Below are positions 1-5,361 of a stretch of 6,265 nt of DNA, piece by piece. Origin of the DNA: Lachnospiraceae bacterium (GTDB lineage: Bacteria; Bacillota_A; Clostridia; Lachnospirales; Lachnospiraceae); assembly GCA_016291475.1 (NCBI GenBank), contig JAEEXJ010000134.1:1-6265 (forward strand), written 5' to 3'. Numbering within the stretch: the first letter of the stretch is position 1; each line of letters begins with the position of its first letter. The notes below the pieces were generated by a model. It did not search any database, was not told the DNA's origin, and worked only from the letters and a program-made list of their open reading frames with translations. The position numbers and the translations under genes are program-made.

Positions 1-13
1 CTTAAAATGGGCA

Positions 14-48
14 TTTCAATTGAAAAACGTTTTCCCATATGGTAGAAT
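14..48 (+). promoter_or_regulatory. Predicted sigma-A promoter of hpf with extended -10
   Basis: The -35 box is TTGAAA (20-25) and the -10 box is TAGAAT (43-48), with a 17-bp spacer. A TG dinucleotide sits one base before the -10 box (40-41), giving an extended -10. Transcription should start near 54-56. The -35 box overlaps a perfect 12-bp palindrome, TTTCAATTGAAA (14-25), which could be an operator or chance in AT-rich DNA. The boxes are read directly from the sequence; promoter activity is inferred. Confidence 0.7.
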
Positions 49-54
49 GTTTTT

Positions 55-177
55 AACGCAAAGAGCATAAAGGCAGGCATTAAACCTTCCCGCACTGATG
101 GCCGGAAAAAGACAAAGACCGTAAAGCGTGCACCTGATGGCCTATGCGAAAAACCACATAGAAGGTGAGGGATGTAT
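55..177 (+). promoter_or_regulatory. Leader of hpf mRNA, possibly structured
   Basis: About 120 nt separate the predicted transcription start from the hpf start codon, which is long for a simple leader. GCATA (65-69) can pair with TATGC (143-147), flanked by GA (63-64) opposite GA (148-149). CAGG (74-77) can pair with CCTG (133-136). CTATG (142-146) can alternatively pair with CATAG (157-161). ACCTTC (84-89) is complementary to GAAGGT (161-166), which overlaps the ribosome binding site. A near-direct repeat GCAC(C)TGATGGCC occurs at 92-103 and 130-142. A structured RNA called the raiA motif is known upstream of genes of this family in Firmicutes; I cannot confirm that this leader belongs to it. 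Regulation is inferred, only the complementarities are seen. Confidence 0.4.
163..171 (+). promoter_or_regulatory. Ribosome binding site that sets the hpf start at 178
   Basis: The purine-rich GGTGAGG lies at 164-170. It ends 1 nt before the ATG at 172, too close for initiation, and 7 nt before the in-frame ATG at 178. The second ATG is therefore the likelier start. The 5' half of the site can pair with ACCTTC at 84-89, which could restrict ribosome access. Confidence 0.6.
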
Positions 178-702
178 ATGAAATTTGTCATCATCGGTAA
201 GAACACCACTGTAACACCCGGACTTAAAGCTTCCGTCGAGGATAAGATCGGCAAGCTGTCAAAATATTTTGACGAGGATACAACGGCTCATGTAACTCTC
301 TCAGTCGTAAGAGAAGAGCAGAAGGTAGAAGTTACCATTCCCGTTAAAGGAACCATCATCCGCTCGGAACAGGCAAGCAGCGATATGTATGTCTCCATCG
401 ATCTTGTAGAAGAGATCATCGAAAGACAGCTCAAGAAATATCGCAATAAGATAATCGACAGACACCAGGCTTCCGGCGACCTCGCTGAATTCGCTCCCGA
501 AGAGAATTCCGAGGACGAGGGCATCAAGATCGTAAGGAGCAAGAAGTTTGAGATCAAGCCCATGTATGCAGAGGATGCGTGCATGCAGATGGATCTTCTC
601 GGACATAACTTCTTCGTATTTATAAATGCAGAGACCGATCAGGTCAATGTTGTTTACAAGAGAAAAGGCGATACATACGGACTTATCGAGCCCGAGATAT
701 AA
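178..702 (+). CDS. hpf: Long-form ribosome hibernation promoting factor (HPF/RaiA family)
   Basis: The 174-residue product begins MKFVIIGKN, typical of the S30AE/HPF family. Residues 1 to about 97 form the ribosome-binding domain: beta-strands with two helices, including the basic ERQLKKYRNKI segment (82-92) near its end. An acidic linker rich in Glu, Asp and Ser follows (about 100-115). Residues about 122-174 (KKFEIKPMYAEDA to YGLIEPEI) match the C-terminal dimerisation domain of long HPF. By family knowledge, long HPF binds the 30S subunit near the decoding site and pairs ribosomes into inactive 100S dimers in stationary phase or stress. An upstream in-frame ATG at 172 would add two residues, but the ribosome binding site favours 178. 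The gene has its own promoter and is closed by a terminator, so it looks monocistronic and unrelated to the butyrate operon. The reading frame is intact and of normal length. Confidence 0.93.
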   Translation: MKFVIIGKNTTVTPGLKASVEDKIGKLSKYFDEDTTAHVTLSVVREEQKVEVTIPVKGTIIRSEQASSDMYVSIDLVEEIIERQLKKYRNKIIDRHQASGDLAEFAPEENSEDEGIKIVRSKKFEIKPMYAEDACMQMDLLGHNFFVFINAETDQVNVVYKRKGDTYGLIEPEI

Positions 703-727
703 GACCTGATGCTTAAGTGAAAAGAAA

Positions 728-757
728 GCAGTCTTCCATGCGAAGGCTGCTTTTTTA
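728..757 (+). terminator. Intrinsic terminator after hpf
   Basis: GCAGTCTTC (728-736) pairs with GAAGGCTGC (742-750) in a 9-bp stem with one G-T wobble and a 5-nt loop (737-741). Six T residues follow (751-756). The A-rich run before the stem (721-727) could make it partly active in the other direction. It lies 25 nt after the hpf stop and separates hpf from the butyrate operon. Confidence 0.93.
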
Positions 758-798
758 TTGTGAAAAAAATATTTATCATAAGCTTTTTTGTGAAAAAA
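758..798 (+). repeat. Direct repeat TTGTGAAAAAA upstream of the thl promoter
   Basis: An 11-base sequence TTGTGAAAAAA occurs at 758-768 and again at 788-798, exactly 30 bp apart. The second copy is preceded by TTTT, so T6-GTG-A6 (784-798) is itself an inverted repeat. TTGTGAA matches one half of a Rex operator as known in Bacilli, but neither copy has a good opposite half. The repeat is seen directly; a regulatory role is speculative. Confidence 0.4.
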
Positions 799-850
799 CA
801 AAATATAGTGCTCGTTATAGTTTCAGACTACTATTCGCAATATTTTTCAA

Positions 851-879
851 TTGTATTTAAGGTAAGGCTATGGTACAAT
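851..879 (+). promoter_or_regulatory. Predicted sigma-A promoter of the thl operon with extended -10
   Basis: The -35 box is TTGTAT (851-856) and the -10 box is TACAAT (874-879), with a 17-bp spacer. The -10 is extended by TG at 871-872. Transcription should start near 885-887, leaving a leader of about 78 nt before thl. TATGGTACAAT here closely resembles TATGGTAGAAT of the hpf promoter. This is the only convincing promoter found for the butyrate genes in the window, which supports a single long transcript. Confidence 0.75.
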
Positions 880-889
880 TCAAATTGGT

Positions 890-907
890 CTGACAAAAAA
901 ATAACAA
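890..907 (-). promoter_or_regulatory. Candidate Rex-like redox operator just after the thl transcription start
   Basis: Read on the minus strand the 18 bases are TTGTTATTTTTTTGTCAG. Against the clostridial Rex pattern TTGTTAA-N4-TTAACAA, 10 of the 14 specified positions match: 6 of 7 in one half and 4 of 7 in the other. The site lies a few bases downstream of the predicted start, where a bound repressor would block initiation. Rex senses the NADH/NAD+ ratio and is known to control butyrate genes in clostridia. The second half-site is poor, so this is only a candidate. Confidence 0.3.
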
Positions 908-964
908 TCTCAAAAACGGTAATAAAAAACTATATTTAATGAGATAAAAATCGGAGGTAAACAA

Positions 965-2161
965 ATGTCAAAGAAGGTTGTAATCGCAGGTGCATGTCGT
1001 ACCGCAATCGGCACAATGGGAGGATCCCTTTCGGGAATTCCCGCAGCTGAGCTCGGAGCTATCGTTATCAAGGAGGCTGTAAATCGTGCAGGAATCAAGC
1101 CTTCAGACGTTGACCAGGTTTACATGGGATGCGTTATCCAGGCAGGTCAGGGACAGAACGTTGCCCGTCAGGCAACTATCAAGGCAGGACTTCCCATCGA
1201 GGTTCCCGCTGTTACCATGAACGTAGTTTGCGGATCAGGTCTTAACTGCGTTAACCAGGCTGCTCAGATGATCATGGCAGGCGATGCCGATGTTGTAGTA
1301 GCAGGTGGTATGGAGAACATGTCCATGGCTCCTTTCGCACTTCCCAACGGAAGATACGGATACAGAATGATGTGGCCCAGCCAGAGCAAGGGCGGTCTTG
1401 TAGACACCATGGTAAACGATGCTCTTTGGGATGCATTCAATGACTATCACATGATCACAACCGCTGACAATATCGCAAGAGAGTGGAACCTCACCAGAGA
1501 AGAGCTCGATGAGTTCGCACTTAAGTCTCAGCAGAAGGCTTGCGCAGCTATCGAGAGCGGAGCTTTTAAGAAGGAGATCGTTCCCGTTGAGATCAAGAAA
1601 AAGAAAGAGACCGTAATCTTCGATACCGATGAAGGCCCCAGAGCAGGATCAACCATCGAAGGACTTCAGAAGCTTAAGCCCCTCAATCCCGACGGATTCG
1701 TAACCGCAGGTAATGCTTCCGGAATCAACGACGGTGCAGCTGCAATGATCCTTATGTCCGAGGAGAAGGCTAAGGAGCTTGGCGTTAAGCCTATGGCTAC
1801 TTTCGTAGCAGGCGCTCTTGCAGGTGTTCGTCCTGAAGTAATGGGTATCGGACCTGTAGCTGCAACCAAGAAGGTTATGGCTAAGGCAGGATACAAGATC
1901 GAAGACTTTGACATCATCGAGGCTAACGAGGCATTCGCTGCACAGTCTGTTGCAGTAGGAAAGGATCTCGGAATCGATGTTGACAAGCAGCTCAATCCTA
2001 ACGGAGGCGCTATCGCTCTCGGACATCCCGTAGGAGCATCAGGTGCCCGTATCCTTGTAACCCTTCTCCATGAGATGGAAGCTAAGGATGCCAAGAAGGG
2101 ACTTGCTACCCTTTGCATCGGCGGCGGAATGGGATGCGCAACTATCGTTGAGAGAGATTGA
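965..2161 (+). CDS. thl: Acetyl-CoA acetyltransferase (thiolase)
   Basis: The product (398 residues, normal for biosynthetic thiolases) condenses two acetyl-CoA to acetoacetyl-CoA and CoA, the entry step of butyrate synthesis, in the cytoplasm. The acylated nucleophile is Cys89 in NVVCGSGLN. The thiolase hallmarks NEAF (321-324), GHPVGASG with His354 (353-360), and CIGGGMG with the second catalytic Cys384 (384-390) are all present. In the Clostridium acetobutylicum enzyme the two equivalent cysteines can form a redox-switch disulfide, so the same control is possible here. The start is set by GGAGGT (953-958), 6 nt upstream. It is the first gene of the operon, downstream of a good promoter. 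A 192-nt structured spacer separates it from crt. A related beta-ketothiolase with wider substrate use is possible, but the context favours acetoacetyl-CoA formation. Confidence 0.96.
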   Translation: MSKKVVIAGACRTAIGTMGGSLSGIPAAELGAIVIKEAVNRAGIKPSDVDQVYMGCVIQAGQGQNVARQATIKAGLPIEVPAVTMNVVCGSGLNCVNQAAQMIMAGDADVVVAGGMENMSMAPFALPNGRYGYRMMWPSQSKGGLVDTMVNDALWDAFNDYHMITTADNIAREWNLTREELDEFALKSQQKACAAIESGAFKKEIVPVEIKKKKETVIFDTDEGPRAGSTIEGLQKLKPLNPDGFVTAGNASGINDGAAAMILMSEEKAKELGVKPMATFVAGALAGVRPEVMGIGPVAATKKVMAKAGYKIEDFDIIEANEAFAAQSVAVGKDLGIDVDKQLNPNGGAIALGHPVGASGARILVTLLHEMEAKDAKKGLATLCIGGGMGCATIVERD

Positions 2162-2169
2162 TTTTACAA

Positions 2170-2324
2170 GGGGCAAAATGAAAATGCGAATTATGCTTGC
2201 ATAGATGAGCATTTGAAATTATTGCCCCGCTCAGACATGAGCAAGTAGCAAAATGCGATTAGCATTTTAGCGGATTGCGAATGTCTGAAGGATTGCGAGA
2301 GCTGAGTATCAGCGAAGCAATCCG
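2170..2324 (+). ncRNA. Structured intercistronic element between thl and crt (three adjacent hairpins)
   Basis: The 192-nt spacer is almost wholly accounted for by three consecutive hairpins. Hairpin A (2170-2228) has GGGGCAA (2170-2176) with TTGCCCC (2222-2228), and an inner AAATGC (2182-2187) with GCATTT (2209-2214). Hairpin B (2231-2288) has TCAGACAT (2231-2238) with ATGTCTGA (2281-2288), then GCAA with TTGC, and a top stem AAAATGC (2250-2256) with GCATTTT (2262-2268). Hairpin C (2290-2323) has GGATTGC (2290-2296) with GCAATCC (2317-2323) and an inner GCTGA (2301-2305) with TCAGC (2309-2313). GA-opposite-GA internal loops recur in A and B, with a related GAGA/GAA loop in C. No U-run follows C, so it is not an ordinary terminator. 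It could be an mRNA-processing or stability element, a regulatory RNA, or a dispersed palindromic repeat. The pairing is seen; function is unknown. Confidence 0.55.
2272..2298 (+). repeat. Direct repeat GGATTGCGA inside the thl-crt element
   Basis: GGATTGCGA occurs at 2272-2280 and 2290-2298. Either copy can pair with GCAATCC at 2317-2323; the first copy gives 8 bp (CGGATTGC at 2271-2278 with GCAATCCG at 2317-2324) and the second 7 bp. This allows mutually exclusive folds. Confidence 0.6.
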
Positions 2325-2353
2325 TAAAATTCTGATATATAAAAGGAGACAAT

Positions 2354-3148
2354 ATGAGCTTTGTACTTTATGAGGTAAAAGACAGCGTAGCTGTTATCAC
2401 CATCAACAGACCTGAAGCACTCAACGCTCTTAATTCTGCAGTTCTCGATGAGCTTAATGCAGTCATCGACGGAATTGACACCGGTGTCGTAAGAGCAGTT
2501 GTTCTTACCGGCGCAGGCGAGAAGAGCTTCGTTGCAGGAGCAGATATCGGAGAGATGAGCACCCTTACCAAGGCTGAGGGTGAGGCATTCGGTAAGAAGG
2601 GAAATGATGTTTTCAGAAAGCTTGAGACTCTTCCCGTTCCCGTTATCGCTGCTGTTAACGGTTTTGCACTCGGCGGCGGATGTGAGCTTTCAATGAGCTG
2701 CGATATCCGCATCTGCTCTGATAACGCTATGTTCGGACAGCCCGAGGTTGGTCTCGGAATCACTCCCGGATTCGGCGGAACCCAGAGACTTGCAAGAACC
2801 GTAGGCGTAGGAATGGCTAAGCAGCTTATCTATACCGCAAGAAACATCAAGGCAGACGAAGCACTTCGCATCGGTCTTGTAAATGCTGTATATCCTCAGG
2901 CTGAGCTTATGGATGAAGCACTTAAGATGGCTGCTACCATCGCAGGTAATGCTCCCATCGCAGTAAGAAACTGCAAGAAGGCTATTAACGATGGTCTTCA
3001 GGTAGACATCGATGCTGCACTTGTTATCGAAGAGAAGCTCTTCGGTGACTGCTTCGAAAGCTACGACCAGAAGGAAGGCATGGCTAATTTCCTTCGTAAG
3101 AAAGATGACCCCGCAAAGGTTAAGAAAGTAGAATTTAAGAACGCCTGA
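2354..3148 (+). CDS. crt: 3-hydroxybutyryl-CoA dehydratase (crotonase)
   Basis: The 264-residue product belongs to the enoyl-CoA hydratase/isomerase family and interconverts 3-hydroxybutyryl-CoA and crotonyl-CoA. The two catalytic glutamates are Glu111 (in GGGCELSMSCD) and Glu131 (in GQPEVGLGITPGFGGTQRL), 20 residues apart as in characterised crotonases. The CoA-binding and oxyanion-hole segments AGAD (61-64) and the glycine run at 107-109 are present. The C-terminal helical region (about 200-264) is of normal length for trimer assembly. The start is set by AAGGAG (2343-2348), 5 nt upstream. Sequence alone cannot exclude a broader enoyl-CoA hydratase, but its place between thl and hbd supports the butyrate role. 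It follows the structured spacer and is followed by an 11-bp hairpin. Confidence 0.95.
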   Translation: MSFVLYEVKDSVAVITINRPEALNALNSAVLDELNAVIDGIDTGVVRAVVLTGAGEKSFVAGADIGEMSTLTKAEGEAFGKKGNDVFRKLETLPVPVIAAVNGFALGGGCELSMSCDIRICSDNAMFGQPEVGLGITPGFGGTQRLARTVGVGMAKQLIYTARNIKADEALRIGLVNAVYPQAELMDEALKMAATIAGNAPIAVRNCKKAINDGLQVDIDAALVIEEKLFGDCFESYDQKEGMANFLRKKDDPAKVKKVEFKNA

Positions 3149-3154
3149 TTATCA

Positions 3155-3181
3155 GTCAGGGCCTTAAATAAGGGCCCTGAC
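3155..3181 (+). terminator. Strong hairpin in the crt-hbd spacer, weak terminator or mRNA-stability element
   Basis: GTCAGGGCCTT (3155-3165) pairs with AGGGCCCTGAC (3171-3181) in 11 bp with one G-T wobble and a 5-nt loop. Only three T residues follow (3182-3184) before CC, so termination should be partial at most. No convincing promoter lies between it and hbd, so transcription probably reads through. The hairpin may protect the 3' end of thl-crt mRNA or lower hbd-bcd-etf levels. Confidence 0.6.
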
Positions 3182-3227
3182 TTTCCGACGTTTTAAAGAA
3201 TAATTTTTATATTAAAAGGAGGCACAT

Positions 3228-4100
3228 ATGAAGGTAGGTGTTATCGGCGCAGGAACAATGGGCCAGGGCATCGCAAAGGCATTTGCCCAGATTGACGGCT
3301 ACACCGTAGCACTCTGCGACATCAAGCAGGAATGGGCAGAGGGCGGAAAGGACAAGATCGTTAAGGGCTATGCAAAGCTCGTAGAGAAAGGAAAGCTCAC
3401 TCAGGAAGAAGTTGATAAGATCACCGGATCTATCACTCCCGGACTTAAAGAGGATATCTGTGCTGACTGCGACCTCATCGTTGAAGCAGCATTCGAAGAT
3501 ATGACTGTTAAGCAGACCACCTTCAAGGAACTTGATGCAATCTGCAAGGCTGACTGCATCTTCGCATCCAATACCTCTTCACTTTCCATCACCGAGATCG
3601 GAAAGGGAGTAAATCGTCCCGTTGTAGGAATGCACTTCTTCAATCCTGCAGACAGAATGAAGCTCATCGAGGTTATCGCAGGTGTTAACACTCCCGCTGA
3701 CATCGTAGAGAAGATCAAGAAGATCTCCGAAGAGATCGGCAAGACTCCCGTTCAGGTAAACGAGGCAGCAGGTTTCGTAGTAAACCGTATCCTTATCCCC
3801 ATGATCAACGAAGCAGCTTTCATCAAGATGGAAGGCGTTTCCGATATCGAGGGTATCGACTCCGCAATGAAGCTCGGTGCTAATCATCCCATGGGACCCC
3901 TTGAACTCGGCGATTATGTAGGACTTGATATCTGCCTTGCTATCATGGACGTTCTCTACAAGGAGACCGGCGACAGCAAGTACAGAGCATGCCCTCTTAT
4001 CCGCAAGATGGTTCGCGGCGGAAACCTCGGATGCAAGACCGGCAAGGGATTCTACGTTTACAATGCAGACAGAACCAAGACTGCTGTAGATAAGCTTTGA
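3228..4100 (+). CDS. hbd: 3-hydroxybutyryl-CoA dehydrogenase
   Basis: The 290-residue product reduces acetoacetyl-CoA to 3-hydroxybutyryl-CoA. The N-terminal Rossmann domain (1 to about 185) has the dinucleotide motif GAGTMG (7-12) and Asp31 at the end of the second strand, which favours NAD(H) over NADP(H). Active-site residues in family order are Ser117 (ASNTSSLSI), His136 (GMHFFNP), Glu148 (KLIEVI) and Asn186 (FVVNRIL). The His-Glu dyad spacing of 12 is typical. The C-terminal helical domain (about 186-290) contains HPMGPLELGDYVGLD (220-234) and GKGFYVY (272-278), seen in clostridial Hbd. The start is set by AAAGGAGG (3215-3222), 5 nt upstream. It lies between crt and bcd, an order reported for Butyrivibrio fibrisolvens. 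The frame is intact. Confidence 0.96.
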   Translation: MKVGVIGAGTMGQGIAKAFAQIDGYTVALCDIKQEWAEGGKDKIVKGYAKLVEKGKLTQEEVDKITGSITPGLKEDICADCDLIVEAAFEDMTVKQTTFKELDAICKADCIFASNTSSLSITEIGKGVNRPVVGMHFFNPADRMKLIEVIAGVNTPADIVEKIKKISEEIGKTPVQVNEAAGFVVNRILIPMINEAAFIKMEGVSDIEGIDSAMKLGANHPMGPLELGDYVGLDICLAIMDVLYKETGDSKYRACPLIRKMVRGGNLGCKTGKGFYVYNADRTKTAVDKL

Positions 4101-4104
4101 TATT

Positions 4105-4121
4105 AACGCTTTATGCGTTTT
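4105..4121 (+). other. Small hairpin in the hbd-bcd spacer
   Basis: AACGC (4105-4109) pairs with GCGTT (4115-4119) around a 5-nt loop, followed by only two further T residues. The stem is short and AT-flanked. It may be a weak attenuator or processing point between hbd and bcd, or have no function. Confidence 0.3.
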
Positions 4122-4153
4122 GAAAATAATTTAAACGAAAGGATTAATAAGTC

Positions 4154-5320
4154 ATGGATTTTACTTTGAACAAAGAACATGAAATGGCTCGTACCCTCTT
4201 CAAGGAGTTCGCTGAGAATGAAGCTAAGCCCCTTGCTCAGGAAGTTGACGAGAAGGAAATGTTCCCCAGAGAGACCGTAGACAAGATGGCTAAGTACGGT
4301 TTCCTCGGAATACCCGTTCCCAAGGAGTTCGGCGGACAGGGATGCGATATTCTTACTTACGTTATGTGTGTTGAGGAGCTTTCAAAAGTTTGCGGCACCA
4401 GCGGAGTTATCGTATCCGCACACACCTCACTGTGTGTAGATCCCATCATGACATTCGGAACTCCCGAGCAGAAGGCTAAGTATCTTGTACCCCTTGCAAA
4501 GGGCGAGAAGCTCGGCGCATTCGGTCTTACCGAGCCCGGCGCAGGTACCGATGCACAGGGACAGCAGACCAAGGCTGTTCTCGACGGAGATGAGTGGGTT
4601 CTTAACGGATCCAAGTGTTTCATCACCAACGGTAAGGAAGCTGACGTTTATGTCATTTTCGCAGTTACCGGAAAGATCGAGAAGAAGGGCCGTGTAATGA
4701 AGGAGATCTCTGCTTTCATCGTAGAGAAGGGAACTCCCGGATTTACTTTCGGAACCAAAGAGAACAAGATGGGTATCCGCGGATCATCCACCTATGAGCT
4801 TATTTTCACCGATTGCCGTATTCCCAAGGAGAATCTCCTCGGACAGCAGGGCAAGGGATTCAATATCGCAATGCACACCCTTGACGGCGGACGTATCGGA
4901 ATCGCTGCTCAGGCACTCGGAATCGCTGAGGGTGCTCTTGAGAGAACCATCGCTTACACCAAAGAGCGTAAGCAGTTCGGAAAGTCAATTTCCGCATTCC
5001 AGAACACTCAGTTCCAGCTTGCTGACATGGCTACCAAGGTAGAAGCAGCTAAGATGCTCGTTTACAAGGCAGCTATGAAGAAGCAGGAGTATGTAACCAA
5101 CAATAAGGTTTCCTACTCAACCGAAGCAGCTATGGCTAAGCTCTATGCAGCAGAAGTTGCAATGGAAGTTACCACCAAGGCTGTACAGCTTCACGGCGGA
5201 TACGGATACATCAGAGAGTACGAAGTTGAGCGTATGATGAGAGATGCCAAGATCACCGAGATCTACGAAGGAACTTCAGAAGTTCAGCGTATGGTAATCT
5301 CTGCGGGACTTCTTAAATAA
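4154..5320 (+). CDS. bcd: Butyryl-CoA dehydrogenase (short-chain acyl-CoA dehydrogenase)
   Basis: The 388-residue flavoprotein reduces crotonyl-CoA to butyryl-CoA with electrons passed by EtfAB. It shows the acyl-CoA dehydrogenase layout: helical N-terminal domain (1 to about 120), central beta domain with the FAD-contact signature [13 protein letters not shown] (124-136), and C-terminal helical domain. The second signature, [20 protein letters not shown], is at 345-364. The catalytic base is the conserved Glu372 in [10 protein letters not shown], the position found in short-chain and butyryl-CoA dehydrogenases. The length matches Megasphaera and clostridial Bcd. The start is preceded by GAAAGGA (4137-4143) with a rather long 10-nt gap, so initiation may be weaker than for crt or hbd. 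The adjacent etfB and etfA support the electron-bifurcating Bcd-EtfAB complex. Confidence 0.95.
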   Translation: MDFTLNKEHEMARTLFKEFAENEAKPLAQEVDEKEMFPRETVDKMAKYGFLGIPVPKEFGGQGCDILTYVMCVEELSKVCGTSGVIVSAHTSLCVDPIMTFGTPEQKAKYLVPLAKGEKLGAFGLTEPGAGTDAQGQQTKAVLDGDEWVLNGSKCFITNGKEADVYVIFAVTGKIEKKGRVMKEISAFIVEKGTPGFTFGTKENKMGIRGSSTYELIFTDCRIPKENLLGQQGKGFNIAMHTLDGGRIGIAAQALGIAEGALERTIAYTKERKQFGKSISAFQNTQFQLADMATKVEAAKMLVYKAAMKKQEYVTNNKVSYSTEAAMAKLYAAEVAMEVTTKAVQLHGGYGYIREYEVERMMRDAKITEIYEGTSEVQRMVISAGLLK

Positions 5321-5361
5321 TCACCCGCCACTTTAAATAAATCCAGAAAGGAAGAAAAACC

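Noticed and set aside
55..66. AACGCAAAGAGC resembling part of a cyclic-di-GMP (GEMM) riboswitch
   Set aside because: The upstream GGGCAAACC half and the paired receptor stem are absent, and the match lies at the predicted transcription start.
301..801. 166-codon open frame on the minus strand across hpf and its terminator
   Set aside because: It runs antisense to a clear HPF gene and through the terminator, shows no recognisable domain, and its composition is that of a shadow frame.
1649..2118. Minus-strand open frames of 125 and 150 codons inside thl
   Set aside because: They are antisense to intact thiolase coding sequence; the long frames follow from its codon bias and have no recognisable domain.
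2179..2205. 8-codon ORF MKMRIMLA with an AAGGGG-like site just upstream, in the thl-crt spacer
   Set aside because: It lies wholly within the stem of hairpin A, so the bases are better explained by pairing, and it is too short to judge.
2170..2228. Hairpin A as a rho-independent terminator of thl
   Set aside because: The stem is interrupted and is followed by GCTCAG rather than a T-run, and no new promoter serves crt.
2333..2341. TGATATATA resembling an extended -10 just before crt
   Set aside because: There is no -35 partner at 16-18 bp, and transcription would start within the crt ribosome binding site.
2368..2763. 131-codon minus-strand frame inside crt
   Set aside because: It is antisense to the crotonase active-site region, with Ser/Pro/Thr-rich translation typical of a shadow frame.
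4120..4149. TTGAAA followed 17-18 bp later by ATTAAT/TTAATA before bcd
   Set aside because: The -10 match is poor and the predicted start would fall at or beyond the bcd start codon.
4485..5042. Two + strand frames of 70 and 82 codons inside bcd
   Set aside because: They are out of frame within an intact acyl-CoA dehydrogenase and have Ser/Arg-rich, low-information translations.
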